Notes: generated from the sequence alone by a model not told the origin. Counted from the stretch's first letter, positions 1-8,900 are shown. The stretch is DNA of 64,000 nucleotides from Protaetiibacter larvae (GCF_008365275.1 NZ_CP043504.1:2480001-2544000), one strand, 5' to 3'. A program made the numbers and translations.

Positions 1-888
1 CGCGTCGATGTCGTCGGGCAGCACGAAGTCGCGGCCGTCGAGCGCCGCGCGCGCCTTCGCCGCACGCACGAGCTGCAGGGTGGCGCGCGGGCTCGCCCCG
101 AGCCGCAGCTCGCGGTCGACGCGCGTGGCGGCCGCGATCGCGACCGCGTAGTGCTCCACGGCGGGGCTCACGAAGACCTCCCGCACCGTCAGGACCATGC
201 GTCGCAGCCGCTCGATCGTGACGACCGGCTTCAGCTCGTCGAGCGGGCTGCCCAGCTCACGCGTGCGGAGCATCGCGGCCTCGTTCACGGCATCCGGGTA
301 GCCCATCGAGATGCGCGCCATGAAGCGGTCGCGCTGCGCCTCGGGGAGCGCGTAGGTGCCCTCCATCTCGACCGGGTTCTGGGTCGCGATGACGGTGAAC
401 GGGTCCGGGAGCACGTAGGTGGCGCCGTCGACCGAGACCTGACGCTCCTCCATCGACTCGAGCAGCGCCGACTGGGTCTTCGGGCTCGCGCGGTTGATCT
501 CGTCGCCGATCACGATGTTGGCGAAGATCGGGCCCGGCTTGAACTCGAACTCCCGCTCCGCCTGGTTGTAGACCGACACCCCTGTGATGTCGGACGGCAG
601 CAGGTCGGGGGTGAACTGGATGCGGCTCACCGTGCAGTCGACGCTCTTCGCGAGCGCGCGGGCGAGCATCGTCTTGCCGACGCCCGGCACATCCTCCACC
701 AGCAGGTGGCCCTCGGCGAGCAGCACGGTGGTCGCGAGCTCGATGACGTCGCGCTTGCCGTCGATCACCGTCTCGACGGCGGCCATCACGGCACGCGAGT
801 CGAGAAGGAACTCGGGGGTGGATAGTGCTCCCGTGGAGGTGTCGGCTTCGATGTCGACCCCCTCCCCGGATTCGGGGACGCGTTCCAT
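1..888 (-). CDS. MoxR-family AAA+ ATPase, 3' end outside window
   Basis: The first 296 codons of a MoxR-type AAA+ ATPase are present; the C-terminus runs off the left edge. Visible motifs are a Walker A (GVGKTMLARAL), the FTPDLLPSD segment typical of MoxR proteins, and a Walker B with sensor region (GDEINRASPKTQSALLESM). MoxR ATPases act as chaperone-like remodelers and usually sit beside DUF58 proteins, as the second copy at 39.5 kb does here; that partner would lie left of the window. The ATG at 888-886 is preceded by a -10-like AAGACT six bases upstream, which suggests a leaderless mRNA. The family call is firm; the substrate is unknown. Confidence 0.93.
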   Translation of the reverse strand, partial: MERVPESGEGVDIEADTSTGALSTPEFLLDSRAVMAAVETVIDGKRDVIELATTVLLAEGHLLVEDVPGVGKTMLARALAKSVDCTVSRIQFTPDLLPSDITGVSVYNQAEREFEFKPGPIFANIVIGDEINRASPKTQSALLESMEERQVSVDGATYVLPDPFTVIATQNPVEMEGTYALPEAQRDRFMARISMGYPDAVNEAAMLRTRELGSPLDELKPVVTIERLRRMVLTVREVFVSPAVEHYAVAIAAATRVDRELRLGASPRATLQLVRAAKARAALDGRDFVLPDDIDA

Positions 889-894
889 CGTCCG

Positions 895-900
895 AGTCTT
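895..900 (-). promoter_or_regulatory. -10 hexamer of leaderless moxR promoter
   Basis: The minus strand reads AAGACT, then 6 nt, then the ATG of the MoxR gene. This spacing puts the transcription start at or next to the start codon. No convincing -35 was seen. Confidence 0.4.
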
Positions 901-984
901 GCACGGCTTCGGTGATTCGTCAGCCGTCTTGCGGGTGTCGTCCCGGTGACGAGTTCCCCGGGCGGGGTGCCCAACGCTGTGGCG

Positions 985-1791
985 CTAGGCCTCGCGCGGT
1001 GGTGATCCCTGCCGCGCGGCGTGCAAACCTGCCGCGTAGCCCTCGCGCCACGCCTCCTCGGCGCCCAGACGGAACATGTCGCGCTCCGCCGGTCGGATGA
1101 GGGCGCGCGCACCCGGCGCATCCATCCCGGTCACGAGGTGCCCGAGGCCGCGGATGACGGCCACCGGACGCCCACCCGCCTTGCCCTTCACGAGCTCCGC
1201 CGCGGAGGCGAGCTCGTCGCCGACCGCCGGCGCCGTCACCGCAAGAGGGCGCCCGTTCGCGTCGAGCGTGCCGCGCAGCTCCTCGAGCACGATCACCCCC
1301 GCCGCGCCGATCGCGGCATCCGTCTGCCCCTCGCGCCAGGCGCGCCCGATCGTGTCGGTGAGGATCACCCCGAGCCGGATGCCGAGCCGGTCGCGCAACG
1401 CCTCCGCGAGGTGGCGGGCCGAGGCGTCCGGATCCTCCGGAAGCAGCAGCACGTGACCGTCGGGCGTGTTGGAGGCGTCGACGCCGGCCGCCGCCATCAC
1501 CAGGCCCTGACGGTTCTCGACGATCCGGGTGACGCCCGAGCCGTCGGCGTGCGGGCGGGTCGCGACCACGCGCACCGTCTCGGCGGTGATCGCATCCTCG
1601 CGGTCGGCGGCCGCCACGAGGCGCCCCTCCGCCTTGCTCACGATCTTGCTCGTGACCGCGACGATGTCGCCGTCCTCCGCGACGCCCGCGAGCGCATCCC
1701 CCAGGATGCCGGCGAGGTTGTCGCCCGGCCGGAACTCGGGCAGCCCGAGCAGCGCGAACACGCTGAACGCGGGGCCGGTGGGGGCGCTCAT
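985..1791 (-). CDS. cofE: Coenzyme F420-0:L-glutamate ligase (CofE / FbiB N-terminal type)
   Basis: A 268-residue protein matching CofE, which adds gamma-linked glutamates to F420-0 using GTP in the cytoplasm. Recognisable segments include [31 protein letters not shown] and [26 protein letters not shown], in the order seen in CofE proteins. The length fits free-standing CofE, so the C-terminal flavin-reductase half of mycobacterial FbiB is absent. Its ATG overlaps the TGA of the upstream LLM oxidoreductase (ATGA), so it is translationally coupled as third gene of an ADH-LLM-CofE operon. Coupling of F420 maturation to an F420-using enzyme supports the family calls of both. Confidence 0.92.
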   Translation of the reverse strand: MSAPTGPAFSVFALLGLPEFRPGDNLAGILGDALAGVAEDGDIVAVTSKIVSKAEGRLVAAADREDAITAETVRVVATRPHADGSGVTRIVENRQGLVMAAAGVDASNTPDGHVLLLPEDPDASARHLAEALRDRLGIRLGVILTDTIGRAWREGQTDAAIGAAGVIVLEELRGTLDANGRPLAVTAPAVGDELASAAELVKGKAGGRPVAVIRGLGHLVTGMDAPGARALIRPAERDMFRLGAEEAWREGYAAGLHAARQGSPPREA

Positions 1792-2819
1792 CGCGTCAAC
1801 CTCGGCAGCACCTCGCGGCCGAACACCTCGAGGAAGCGGGCCTGCTCGCGGCTCACATCGTGCAGGTACACCCGGTCGAAGCCGAGGTCGAGGTAGCGCT
1901 GGATGTGGGCGCGGTGCACGTCCGGATCCTCGGAGATGAGCACGCGGCCCTCGAAGTCCTCCGGCCGCACGGTGCGGGCGATCTGCTCGAGCTCGAATGG
2001 CGAGCGGATGTCGGACTTCGGGAACCGCATCCCCGCGTTCGGCCACTCCCGCAGCGCGTTGCCGGTCGCCTCCTCGCGGGTCGGCGCCCAGCTCAGGTGC
2101 AGGCGGATGATGCGCGTCTGGCTGCGCGGGTCCCGCCCCGCCTCGCGACCGCCCTCGGCGAAACGCTGCAGCAGCGGGGCGACCTTCTCGACCGGCGCGC
2201 CGTCGATGACGATGCCGTCGACCGTGCGGCCGGCGCGCTTCGCGGTGATCGGGCCGGCCGTGCCGATCAGGATCGGCGGGGCGGCATCCGGCATCGTCCA
2301 CAGCCGCGTCGACTCGAGCTTGAAATAGCGCCCCTCGTGCCGGGTGTCGCGGCCCGCGAGCGACGCCGCGAACAGCTTCCTGATGATGTCGACGGCCTCG
2401 AACATGCGGTCGATGCGCTCCGGCGCCTCCGGCCAGTAACGGCCGACGACGTGCTCGTTGATGGCCTCGCCCGACCCGAGGCCCAGCCAGTGCCGGCCCG
2501 GGTACATGGCGGCCAGCGTCGCGGATGCCTGCGCGACCATCGCGGGATGCCAGCGGAAGGTGGGCGCCGTGACCCCGGTGCCGAGATCCCCCGCGGTCAC
2601 CTGCCCGAGCGCCGACAGCACATTCCACACGAAGCTCGCCTGCCCCTGCTGCGGCGTCCACGGCTGGAAGTGGTCGGCCGCCATGACCCCCGTGAACCCG
2701 GCGCGCTCGGCGTGCTGCGCGAGCGCGAGCACCTCGTTCGGCGCGAACCGCTCGAGCATGGCGGCGTAGCCGATGTGCGGGGAGGATGCGGGCGCGACGG
2801 CCCCGGCGCCGGCGCTCAC
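1788..2819 (-). CDS. LLM-class F420-dependent oxidoreductase (G6PDH-like family)
   Basis: A 343-residue luciferase-like monooxygenase-fold protein. The motifs SDHF-type (MAADHFQPW), the LGTGV and [13 protein letters not shown] segments, and [17 protein letters not shown] are shared with the FGD at 4.3-5.3 kb, so it very probably binds F420 and carries out hydride transfer. The substrate cannot be read from sequence. The GTG start at 2819 overlaps the TGA of the dehydrogenase upstream (GTGA), and its own stop overlaps cofE. The first ATG lies 21 codons inside, but the conserved N-terminal strand ([12 protein letters not shown]) begins before it, favouring the GTG. Confidence 0.9.
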   Translation of the reverse strand: MSAGAGAVAPASSPHIGYAAMLERFAPNEVLALAQHAERAGFTGVMAADHFQPWTPQQGQASFVWNVLSALGQVTAGDLGTGVTAPTFRWHPAMVAQASATLAAMYPGRHWLGLGSGEAINEHVVGRYWPEAPERIDRMFEAVDIIRKLFAASLAGRDTRHEGRYFKLESTRLWTMPDAAPPILIGTAGPITAKRAGRTVDGIVIDGAPVEKVAPLLQRFAEGGREAGRDPRSQTRIIRLHLSWAPTREEATGNALREWPNAGMRFPKSDIRSPFELEQIARTVRPEDFEGRVLISEDPDVHRAHIQRYLDLGFDRVYLHDVSREQARFLEVFGREVLPRLTR

Positions 2820-3865
2820 GGGCGCAGCAGCACCTTGATCGCGCGGCGCTCGTCCATCGCCGCGTAGGCCTCCGCCACCTCGGACATCGGCAGCTCGAGG
2901 TCGAAGACGGCGCCCGGCTCGAGACGACCGTCCCACACCTCCGGCAGCAGCTCCTCCACATAGTTGCGCACCGGCGCCACGCCCCCGCGCACCCCGACGT
3001 TGGAGTCGAAAAGGGTGCGCATCGGCAGCTCGGGTCCGCCGTTCGGCACCCCCACGAACCCCACCTGGCCACCCGGTCGCGCCGACCGGAGCGCCTGATC
3101 CATCGACTCCTTCGTGCCCACGCACTCGAGCACCACATCCGCGCCGACCCCGTCGAACAGCTCGCGGATGCGAGCGATGCCCTCGGTCCCGCGCTCCTCC
3201 ACGATGTCGGTCGCCCCGAAACGGCGGGCGAGGGCCTGGCGCTCGGGATGCCGCGACATCGCCACGATCCGCTCGGCACCCAGCCGATGCGCGGCGAGCA
3301 CCGCGCACAGGCCGACCGCGCCATCCCCCACCACGACGACCGACCTCCCCGGGCCGGCCCCGCCCGAGACGGCCGCGTGGTGGCCGGTGCCCATGACATC
3401 GGCGAGGGTCAGCAGGTGCGGGACGAGACCGTCGTCCGGGATGCCGGGGGTCGCCACGAGCGAGCCGTCGGCGTGCGGCACGCGTACCCGCTCGCCCTGC
3501 CCGCCGTCCGCGAAACCGCCGAGCCGGTCGGCGGCGCCCCACCATCCGCCGTTCAGGCACGAGGTGCTGAAGCCGTTCCGGCAGTTCACGCACGTCATGT
3601 CGCAGTCGTAGAAGGGGGCGATCACGAAGTCGCCCACCCGGATCCGCGACACCTCGGTCCCGACCTCCTCGACGATCCCGACGAACTCGTGCCCGATCCG
3701 ATGCGGCTCATGGGTGGCCGTGATGCCGCGGAAAGGCCACAGGTCGGAGCCGCACACGCACGCCGCGACGACCCGCACGATGGCGTCACCGCCCGTCGAG
3801 AGCACCGGATCCGGCACCTCCTCCCAGCGGATGTCGCCGGCGGCATGGATGAGCGTCGCGTGCAT
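2816..3865 (-). CDS. Zinc-dependent alcohol dehydrogenase (MDR superfamily)
   Basis: A 349-residue medium-chain dehydrogenase. It has the catalytic-zinc signature [10 protein letters not shown] and [12 protein letters not shown], the structural-zinc cysteine cluster around [16 protein letters not shown], and a Rossmann fold with [13 protein letters not shown]. It should oxidise an alcohol or reduce an aldehyde with NAD(P); the substrate is not predictable. It is the first gene of an operon with an F420-dependent oxidoreductase and CofE. A -10-like TAGCCT lies six bases upstream of the ATG, so the operon mRNA is probably leaderless. Confidence 0.93.
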   Translation of the reverse strand: MHATLIHAAGDIRWEEVPDPVLSTGGDAIVRVVAACVCGSDLWPFRGITATHEPHRIGHEFVGIVEEVGTEVSRIRVGDFVIAPFYDCDMTCVNCRNGFSTSCLNGGWWGAADRLGGFADGGQGERVRVPHADGSLVATPGIPDDGLVPHLLTLADVMGTGHHAAVSGGAGPGRSVVVVGDGAVGLCAVLAAHRLGAERIVAMSRHPERQALARRFGATDIVEERGTEGIARIRELFDGVGADVVLECVGTKESMDQALRSARPGGQVGFVGVPNGGPELPMRTLFDSNVGVRGGVAPVRNYVEELLPEVWDGRLEPGAVFDLELPMSEVAEAYAAMDERRAIKVLLRP

Positions 3866-3871
3866 GATCCG

Positions 3872-3877
3872 AGGCTA
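3872..3877 (-). promoter_or_regulatory. -10 hexamer of leaderless ADH-LLM-cofE operon promoter
   Basis: TAGCCT on the minus strand, six bases (CGGATC) before the ATG at 3865. The spacing matches other putative leaderless starts in this window. No clear -35. Confidence 0.5.
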
Positions 3878-3960
3878 CGCCGCGGCGCCCGCCGCCGCCC
3901 TCGTCGCTGTTCTCACCCTCCAGTCCCGTCCCCACCTCGTCCCCACCGCGTCCCCCACCC

Positions 3961-4042
3961 CAGAAATGCAGGAGAACTCGCGGAACACCGCCGGATTGTC
4001 GGGGCAGAGCACCCGCCGGGCGCCGGATCTCCTGCATTTCTG
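3961..4042. repeat. 82 bp palindromic element E1 (15 bp terminal inverted repeats)
   Basis: Left arm CAGAAATGCAGGAGA and right arm TCTCCTGCATTTCTG are a perfect 15 bp inverted repeat around a 52 bp centre. The same arms and total length recur at 14469-14550 in the opposite orientation. On the minus strand the inner flank reads CAGGAGATCCGG, shared with the element at 12414. No ORF or U-tract, so it looks like a REP or MITE-like intergenic element rather than a simple terminator. Confidence 0.7.
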
Positions 4043-4078
4043 GCAGAACGGGGGCCCTGCTCGGCGTGTGCGGTTCGC

Positions 4079-4154
4079 GTCGGAAAAGCAGGCTGGATCG
4101 GACGAGAGGGCGCTCCCGTGGCGGGGGTGTGCGGGGTGAGCCTGCTTTTCTGAC
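4079..4154. repeat. 76 bp palindromic element E2 (16 bp inverted repeats)
   Basis: Arms GTCGGAAAAGCAGGCT and AGCCTGCTTTTCTGAC pair with one mismatch. The arm is a diverged form of the E1 arm (AGAAATGCAGGAG versus AGAAAAGCAGGCT) with matching changes on the other side, so pairing is kept although sequence differs. Confidence 0.6.
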
Positions 4155-4313
4155 GGATCTCGATACGCCGCTACGCGGCTACTCGATCAGCGGGGGGCGC
4201 TACGCGGCTACTCGATCAGCGGGGGGCGCCGCGCGGCTACTCGATCAGCGGGGGGGCCGCGCGGCTAGTCGACCAGGGAGGCGCTACGCGGCTACTCGAT
4301 CAGCGGGGGCTGA
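4155..4313. repeat. Tandem array of the CGATACGCCG/CGGCTACTCGATCAGCGG palindromic repeat
   Basis: One full unit (GATCTCGATACGCCG, CTACGCGGCTACTCGATCAG) is followed by about four partial units of about 27-30 bp, each centred on CGGCTACTCGATCAGCGGG, with a more diverged one at 4257-4283. The array runs into the 3' end of fgd: the TGA stop at 4302-4300 lies inside the last CTGATCGAGTAGCC unit. Related copies lie near 19.2 kb and inside copB near 57.65 kb. Confidence 0.8.
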
Positions 4314-5319
4314 GCGCGCGGAGCCGCGGGGCCAGGTCGCGTTCGAAGAGCTCGAGGAAGCGGCGCTGGTCGGCGCCCGGCCCGTGGAAGACGAGGTGGT
4401 TGAGCCCCGCGTCGATGTACTGCGCGATCTGGGCGACCACGGCATCCGGGTCGGAGCCCACGATCCAGCGGGAGGCGATCTGCTCGATCGGCAGCGCATC
4501 CGCGGCGCGCTCCATCTCCACCGGGTCGGTGATGTCGTGCTTCTGCTCCTTGTCGAGCGCGAGCGGCGCCCAGAAGCGGGTGTTCTCGAGCGCGACCTCG
4601 GGGTCGGTGTCGTAGGAGAGCTTGATCTCGATCATCCGGTCGACGTCGTCGGACGCCCTCCCCGCTCTCGCGATCCCCTCGTCGACGGCCGGGATGAGCT
4701 CGTCGGTGTAGAGGCTCATGCCCTTGCCCGAGGTGCAGATGAAGCCATCGCCCGCGCGCCCGGCGTAGCGGGCCACGAGCGGTCCGCCCGCCGCGATGTA
4801 GATCGGGATGCCGCCCTCCGGCCGGTCGTAGATCGAGGCGTCGACCGTGGAGTAGTACTCGCCCTCGAAGCTCACCCGATCCCCCGCCCAGAGCGCGCGC
4901 ATGAGGTCCACCGATTCGCGCAGCCGCGCGAAACGCTCCTTGAACTCGGGCCATTCGCCGCGCCATCCGGTGGCGATCTCGTTGAGCGCCTCGCCCGATC
5001 CGACCCCCAGGAAGATGCGCCCCGGGTAGAGCACGCCCATGGTGGCGAAGGCCTGCGCGATCACGGCGGGGTTGTAGCGGAAGGTCGGTGTCATGACCGA
5101 GGTGCCGATCCGGATGGTGGAGGTGCGCTCCCCGACGGCCGCCATCCAGGCGAGCGAGAACGGCGCATGCCCGCCCTCGTGTCGCCACGGCTGGAAATGG
5201 TCCGACACGGTGACCGACTCGAAGCCGTGCCCCTCCGCCGCCACCGCGAACTCCACGAGGTCGCGCGGGGCGAACTGTTCGGCCGAGGCCTTGTATCCGA
5301 GGCGGAGGGGAAGCGTCAT
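4300..5319 (-). CDS. fgd: F420-dependent glucose-6-phosphate dehydrogenase
   Basis: A 339-residue LLM-fold protein, close to the 336 residues of mycobacterial FGD. It oxidises glucose-6-phosphate to 6-phosphogluconolactone while reducing F420, supplying F420H2. Typical segments are [71 protein letters not shown] and the C-terminal [11 protein letters not shown]. The ATG at 5319 was chosen because the protein starts as FGD does and a CAGAAT -10 lies six bases upstream. The last codons and stop come from a palindromic repeat. Paralogue of the LLM protein at 1.8-2.8 kb; glucose-6-phosphate specificity is inferred. Confidence 0.9.
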   Translation of the reverse strand: MTLPLRLGYKASAEQFAPRDLVEFAVAAEGHGFESVTVSDHFQPWRHEGGHAPFSLAWMAAVGERTSTIRIGTSVMTPTFRYNPAVIAQAFATMGVLYPGRIFLGVGSGEALNEIATGWRGEWPEFKERFARLRESVDLMRALWAGDRVSFEGEYYSTVDASIYDRPEGGIPIYIAAGGPLVARYAGRAGDGFICTSGKGMSLYTDELIPAVDEGIARAGRASDDVDRMIEIKLSYDTDPEVALENTRFWAPLALDKEQKHDITDPVEMERAADALPIEQIASRWIVGSDPDAVVAQIAQYIDAGLNHLVFHGPGADQRRFLELFERDLAPRLRALSPR

Positions 5320-5325
5320 GGCTCC

Positions 5326-5331
5326 ATTCTG
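5326..5331 (-). promoter_or_regulatory. -10 hexamer of leaderless fgd promoter
   Basis: CAGAAT on the minus strand, six bases (GGAGCC) before the fgd ATG. GGAG could alternatively be a very close ribosome binding site, so leaderless initiation is probable but not certain. Confidence 0.4.
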
Positions 5332-5383
5332 CTCGTGGACCCGCGCGCGCGCCTGCCCGACGCGACCCGCTAGCGTCGACGGG

Positions 5384-5758
5384 GTGGACGACTGGATCGA
5401 GCACCGGCGCGGCGACGGCGAGCGCCTCGGATGGATGCGGCCGGCCGGCGACGGGTTCGTCGCGATCGATCTGCTCGGGCGCGAGCTCACGGGCGAGGTG
5501 GATTGGCTGACCGCCGAGGAGACCCTCGACGCGACCGGGATCGGCTACCTCGCCGACCGCTTCGAACTGCGGCAGCCCGACGGCTCCTGGATCCGGGTGC
5601 GGATCGCGGAGGTGTCGGCGGATCGCATCGTCGTCAAGCACGACGACTTCGGCGCGATCGGGATGCCGCAGGTCTTCGTCACGCTCGGGTTCCCGATCCC
5701 GGAGACGCTTCGCGTGCTCGTCCCCGGCTCGCCGAACGACACCAACCCGTTCGGCTGA
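5384..5758 (+). CDS. Conserved hypothetical protein, 124 aa
   Basis: A small acidic soluble protein ([22 protein letters not shown]...) with no signal peptide, membrane segment or motif I can name. It is transcribed divergently from fgd, about 64 bp away. GTG at 5384 was chosen because TAGCGT lies seven bases upstream, like other leaderless starts here; an internal ATG at 5434 would remove 16 residues. Codon use is like the neighbours. Function unknown; an actinobacterial orphan family is the likely status. Confidence 0.75.
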   Translation: MDDWIEHRRGDGERLGWMRPAGDGFVAIDLLGRELTGEVDWLTAEETLDATGIGYLADRFELRQPDGSWIRVRIAEVSADRIVVKHDDFGAIGMPQVFVTLGFPIPETLRVLVPGSPNDTNPFG

Positions 5759-5775
5759 GTGCCCGACCGCTCGAC

Positions 5776-5834
5776 TTCCGACGGAAAGGCGGGTTGACCT
5801 GCACGGTGCAGGCAAGCTGCCGCCCACGTCGGAA
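5776..5834. repeat. Short inverted repeat TTCCGACG...CGTCGGAA
   Basis: An 8 bp perfect inverted repeat around 43 bp between convergent genes. It resembles the 68-82 bp elements in layout but has shorter arms; membership in that family is doubtful. Confidence 0.35.
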
Positions 5835-5840
5835 TTGCGA

Positions 5841-5873
5841 AAGGCGCGGCCGCCCCGAGGGGTGCCGCGCCTT
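5841..5873. terminator. Bidirectional rho-independent-like hairpin
   Basis: AAGGCGCGGC (5841-5850) pairs perfectly with GCCGCGCCTT (5864-5873) between the convergent hypothetical gene and hydrolase gene. No long T-run follows, as is common in actinobacteria. Confidence 0.7.
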
Positions 5874-5890
5874 GTCGCGAGAGGGGATGC

Positions 5891-6712
5891 TCAGGCGGAA
5901 AGCTGTGCGTGCGAGGTGGCCCAGTTGAGGGCGTAGTCGGCGACCTCCTCCCAGCCGTCCTGCGAGACGATGCGGTGGGTGCGACCGGCGAACTCCTTGT
6001 ACTCGACGAGCGCGGGGCTGCCGGATGCGCGGTACTTCTTCACGATGGCCTTGCCGATGGCCGGCGGCACGACGTGGTCGATCTCGCCCGTGATGACGAG
6101 CAGCGGCGCGCGATCCGTGCGGCCGTAGTCGACGTGGCTCGCGCCGCCCTTCTCGTTGAAGGCCGCGGCGACCCCCTCGAAGAACACCCGGTTGTAGGAG
6201 TTCACCGCGTACTCCTCCCACAGCTTGTCCGACTCGGCCCGCGTGAGGTCGTTGCCGAAGGTGAAGTGGAAGTGCGCCTTCGAGATGGGCGAGGCGCCGT
6301 TCTTGCCGAAGGGGTTGCGCAGGATCGGGAACGAGGTGCGCACCGTCGAGAACGGCAGGGTCGTGATGCCGGCGGGCTGTCCCGGGGTGACGCCCACGTA
6401 GGCGACCCCGAGGTCGCGGTCGGCGAGCATCTGGGTGAGCAGGCCGCCGAAGGAGTGGCCCATGATGATGGGCTTCTCGGGCAGGGCGCGGATGATCCGC
6501 TCGTAGTGGTCGGCGATCTGCGCGAGGCCGATGCCCGTGAGGGCGTCCGGGTTGTTCCGGATGTCGGCGACCTCGCGGTCGTCGATGCCGGGCCATCCCG
6601 GGCGGATCACCTGGTGGCCGCGGGCCTCGAAGTAGGCGGCCCAGGTGTCCCAGCTCTTGGGGGTCATCCAGAGCCCGTGGACCAGGACGATTGGGGTCTT
6701 GGTGGTGGTCAT
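5891..6712 (-). CDS. Alpha/beta-fold hydrolase
   Basis: A 273-residue cytoplasmic alpha/beta hydrolase. It has the oxyanion-hole segment VLVHGLWM near residue 10, the nucleophile elbow GHSFGG with Ser87, an acidic residue candidate in ITGEIDHVVPP and a C-terminal catalytic His in AGRTHRI. Substrate unknown. The start has a good ribosome binding site (AAGGAG, then AAGGAAAC). It is divergent from a TetR regulator and its promoter region carries a perfect 14 bp palindrome that recurs next to the tetR start, so it is very probably the regulated target. Confidence 0.9.
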   Translation of the reverse strand: MTTTKTPIVLVHGLWMTPKSWDTWAAYFEARGHQVIRPGWPGIDDREVADIRNNPDALTGIGLAQIADHYERIIRALPEKPIIMGHSFGGLLTQMLADRDLGVAYVGVTPGQPAGITTLPFSTVRTSFPILRNPFGKNGASPISKAHFHFTFGNDLTRAESDKLWEEYAVNSYNRVFFEGVAAAFNEKGGASHVDYGRTDRAPLLVITGEIDHVVPPAIGKAIVKKYRASGSPALVEYKEFAGRTHRIVSQDGWEEVADYALNWATSHAQLSA

Positions 6713-6746
6713 GTTTCCTTCTCCTTCGCTTCGTCGTTCCCTGTGT

Positions 6747-6760
6747 AGAACGATCGTTCT
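6747..6760. promoter_or_regulatory. TetR-type operator, copy 1
   Basis: AGAACGATCGTTCT is a perfect 14 bp palindrome 35 bp upstream of the hydrolase ATG, placed to block the hydrolase promoter. A near copy lies at 6813-6826. Confidence 0.8.
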
Positions 6761-6812
6761 TTCTTGATGTTCCCGAAGATAGACCCGCCCGAAACGGATG
6801 TCAAGCATTTCA

Positions 6813-6826
6813 AGAAAGATCGTTCT
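6813..6826. promoter_or_regulatory. TetR-type operator, copy 2
   Basis: AGAAAGATCGTTCT differs from copy 1 at one position and ends 11 bp before the tetR ATG, suited to autoregulation. Centre-to-centre spacing between the two operators is 66 bp. Confidence 0.75.
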
Positions 6827-6837
6827 ATCATTTCTTC

Positions 6838-7395
6838 ATGGCCATCTCCGAGGCGCGCGAGCGCCTGCTCCGCACGGCATCCGAGCTCTTCTACCGGGAG
6901 GGCATCCACGCGGTCGGCGTCGACCGCATCGTCGACGCCGCCGCGGTGACGCGCGCCACCTTCTACCGCCACTTCCCCGGCAAGGAGGACCTCGTGGAGG
7001 CGTACCTGGGCGTCGAGGACGCCCACATCCGCGCCGCCTTCGCGGCGGCGGGCGGGCTGAGCGACAACCCGCGGCGCCTGCTCGAACTCGTGATCGAGGG
7101 GCTCGCCGACGACGTCGCCCGCAACCACACCCGCGGCTGCCCCTTCATCAACGCCTCGGCCGAGTATCCGGATGCCGAAAGCGGCGTGCGACGCACGGTC
7201 GCCGAGCACCGCGCCTGGTTCCGCAGCACCCTCGAGGCGCTGCTCGCCGCGAACGGCGCCGACGACCCGGCCCGCCAGGCGGGCGAACTCGTGCTGCTGC
7301 GCGACGCCGCGATGGTCGGCGGCTATCTCGACGGCTGGGAGCAGGTGCGCCCCGCGTTCGTCGCCGCCGCGCGCCGCGCCGCCGGCCTCGACTGA
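6838..7395 (+). CDS. TetR/AcrR-family transcriptional regulator
   Basis: A 185-residue regulator with an N-terminal helix-turn-helix (residues about 8-52: LLRTASELFYREGIHAVGVD, then AAVTRATFYRHFPGKEDLV) and a C-terminal ligand-binding domain containing one Cys (RGCPFINAS), which resembles the class of TetR proteins with a TetR_C_16-like domain. It is divergent from the alpha/beta hydrolase, and two near-identical palindromes lie between them. The likely role is repression of the hydrolase and itself, relieved by a small hydrophobic or electrophilic compound; the ligand is unknown. Confidence 0.92.
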   Translation: MAISEARERLLRTASELFYREGIHAVGVDRIVDAAAVTRATFYRHFPGKEDLVEAYLGVEDAHIRAAFAAAGGLSDNPRRLLELVIEGLADDVARNHTRGCPFINASAEYPDAESGVRRTVAEHRAWFRSTLEALLAANGADDPARQAGELVLLRDAAMVGGYLDGWEQVRPAFVAAARRAAGLD

Positions 7396-7402
7396 GGGGA
7401 CG

Positions 7403-7420
7403 CACCCCTACGGGGGGGTG
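7403..7420. terminator. Small GC hairpin after tetR
   Basis: CACCCC and GGGGTG pair around TACGGG just downstream of the tetR stop. It could be a weak terminator. It also resembles a copper-repressor box (compare 58027-58043), but nothing nearby suggests copper control. Confidence 0.3.
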
Positions 7421-7454
7421 GAACGACCGGGGCGCCGTCCACGACGGTAGAGGG

Positions 7455-8405
7455 ATGGAGTCGACGCCATCCACCGTCCCCGCGCCCGGATGGTTCCCCG
7501 ACCCCGCGGGTTCCGGGGGTGAGCGCTGGTGGGCCGGTGATGCGTGGACCGACCATGTGCGCGCCACGACTCCCGAGCCGCCACCGCCACCGCCCGCACC
7601 CGCCGCCCCGGCGGCCGCAGCGCCCGTCGGCTTCACCACCGGCGCCGATCCGAATGTGGCGAACCGCTACCGTGCGGCACCCGCCGAACCCACCGCCCCG
7701 GCGTCCTCGACCGGCTACGGCCCTGCGGCGGACGTCGGCGCGGCAGACCCGTCGCAGCCCGGCTGGGGCGGCCGACCGCTCCCGGGCGACCCCGCGTTCG
7801 GCGGCGGTTTCGGGGCGAACCACGGTTCGGCCGGTCCGGCATCCGGCCTCGCCGTCGGTGCGCAGCCCGCCGACGCGACGGCGGCCTATGGGACGACGGC
7901 CTATGCGACGACGGCTGTCACGAAGGCCGATGCCTCGTCGAAGGCGGGCTGGGCGGCCCTCGGCACCGCCGCGCTGGCCCTCGGCCTCGCCGTCGTCCTG
8001 CTGTTCTTCGAGCGCCTGGGACTGTGGCCCGCGCTGCTGGCCGTGGCCGCCGTCGTGCAAGGCATCGCGGGCGCCGTCAACGCCCGCAAGACCGGCGGCG
8101 GGATGGGCCCATCGCTCGCGGCGATCGTCGTGGGTCTCGTGGCGCTCGGGGTGATGGTCGCCACCGCCCTCGACTGGTCGCTCAACCCCGAGTACGAGAT
8201 GCCCGGCGCCACTCTCGAGCGCGACATCGTGAACGCCACCCAGGGCTGGGGCGACGACGTGGCGAGCGCCGACTGCCCCGATCCGATCCACGGCCAGGTC
8301 GGTGACGAGCTGAGCTGCATGGCGTACAGCAGCACCGGCCAGGCCTTCGTGGTGACCGTCACGATCGTCGAGGACGGCTACGTCGAGTGGACGATCCAGT
8401 ACTAG
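7455..8405 (+). CDS. DUF2510 membrane protein with C-terminal DUF4333-like domain
   Basis: A 316-residue envelope protein. Residues about 10-36 ([25 protein letters not shown], in part) are a DUF2510 motif; a Pro/Ala-rich low-complexity linker follows to about residue 155; two hydrophobic segments span about 165-240; the C-terminus contains two Cys (SADCPDP and ELSCMAY), the pattern of DUF4333 domains, probably extracytoplasmic and disulfide-bonded. Its stop codon overlaps that of convergent coaD by 4 bp. Role unknown. Confidence 0.82.
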   Translation: MESTPSTVPAPGWFPDPAGSGGERWWAGDAWTDHVRATTPEPPPPPPAPAAPAAAAPVGFTTGADPNVANRYRAAPAEPTAPASSTGYGPAADVGAADPSQPGWGGRPLPGDPAFGGGFGANHGSAGPASGLAVGAQPADATAAYGTTAYATTAVTKADASSKAGWAALGTAALALGLAVVLLFFERLGLWPALLAVAAVVQGIAGAVNARKTGGGMGPSLAAIVVGLVALGVMVATALDWSLNPEYEMPGATLERDIVNATQGWGDDVASADCPDPIHGQVGDELSCMAYSSTGQAFVVTVTIVEDGYVEWTIQY

Positions 8406-8887
8406 CGGGGCTTCTCCAGGAAGTCGGCCACCACGCGCGGCACGTAGGGTGACACATCCCCGCCGAGCGCAGCCACCTGCCGCACGAGCGAACTCGACAC
8501 GTGGGCGTGCGCGGGGTCGGGGAGCATGAACACCGTCTCGACCTTCGCGAGGTTGCGGTTCACGATCGCCATCGGGGTCTCGTACGCCACATCCACCTGC
8601 GAGCGGATGCCCTTCACGAGCACGCTCGCGCCCACATCCGTGCAGTAGTCGACGAGCAGGCCGACGCTCCAACTCGTGACGAGGATCTCGCCCGGGATCT
8701 TCGCCTCGGCCACCGACTCCTGGATGAGCGAGACGCGCTGCGCGATCGGCAGCAGCGCCGACTTGTCGGGATTGTGCACGACGAGCACATGCAGCTCGTC
8801 GAAGATGCGCGCGGCGCGCTCGATCACGTCGAGGTGCCCGAGGGTGACGGGGTCGAAGGAGCCGGGAACGACGGCGATCCGGGTCAT
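8402..8887 (-). CDS. coaD: Pantetheine-phosphate adenylyltransferase
   Basis: A 161-residue protein of normal CoaD length. It transfers AMP to 4'-phosphopantetheine, making dephospho-CoA. The nucleotidyltransferase signature is present: [19 protein letters not shown] with the HxGH-type T-L-G-H, a conserved [12 protein letters not shown] segment, and [20 protein letters not shown] at the C-terminus. TAGGAT lies seven bases upstream of the ATG. It ends tail to tail with the DUF2510 gene. Confidence 0.97.
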   Translation of the reverse strand: MTRIAVVPGSFDPVTLGHLDVIERAARIFDELHVLVVHNPDKSALLPIAQRVSLIQESVAEAKIPGEILVTSWSVGLLVDYCTDVGASVLVKGIRSQVDVAYETPMAIVNRNLAKVETVFMLPDPAHAHVSSSLVRQVAALGGDVSPYVPRVVADFLEKPR

Positions 8888-8894
8888 GCTCGCG

Positions 8895-8900
8895 ATCCTA
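8895..8900 (-). promoter_or_regulatory. -10 hexamer of leaderless coaD promoter
   Basis: TAGGAT, then 7 nt, then the coaD ATG on the minus strand. Confidence 0.45.

Larger units (their letters stand above)
3878..4299. other. Repeat-filled intergenic region, no gene
   Basis: About 420 bp between fgd and the alcohol dehydrogenase operon. No ORF here has family resemblance or a supportable start. It holds two inverted-repeat elements (3961-4042, 4079-4154) and a tandem palindromic array (4155-4313). It is the longest gene-free stretch in the window. Confidence 0.8.

Noticed and set aside
4155-4313. Regular repeats taken as a CRISPR array
   Set aside because: Units are joined head to tail with almost no unique spacer and are palindromic inside; no cas gene in the window.
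7403-7420. CsoR-type copper box before the DUF2510 gene
   Set aside because: Arms are shorter and interrupted compared with 58027-58043, and placement right after the tetR stop fits a small terminator better.
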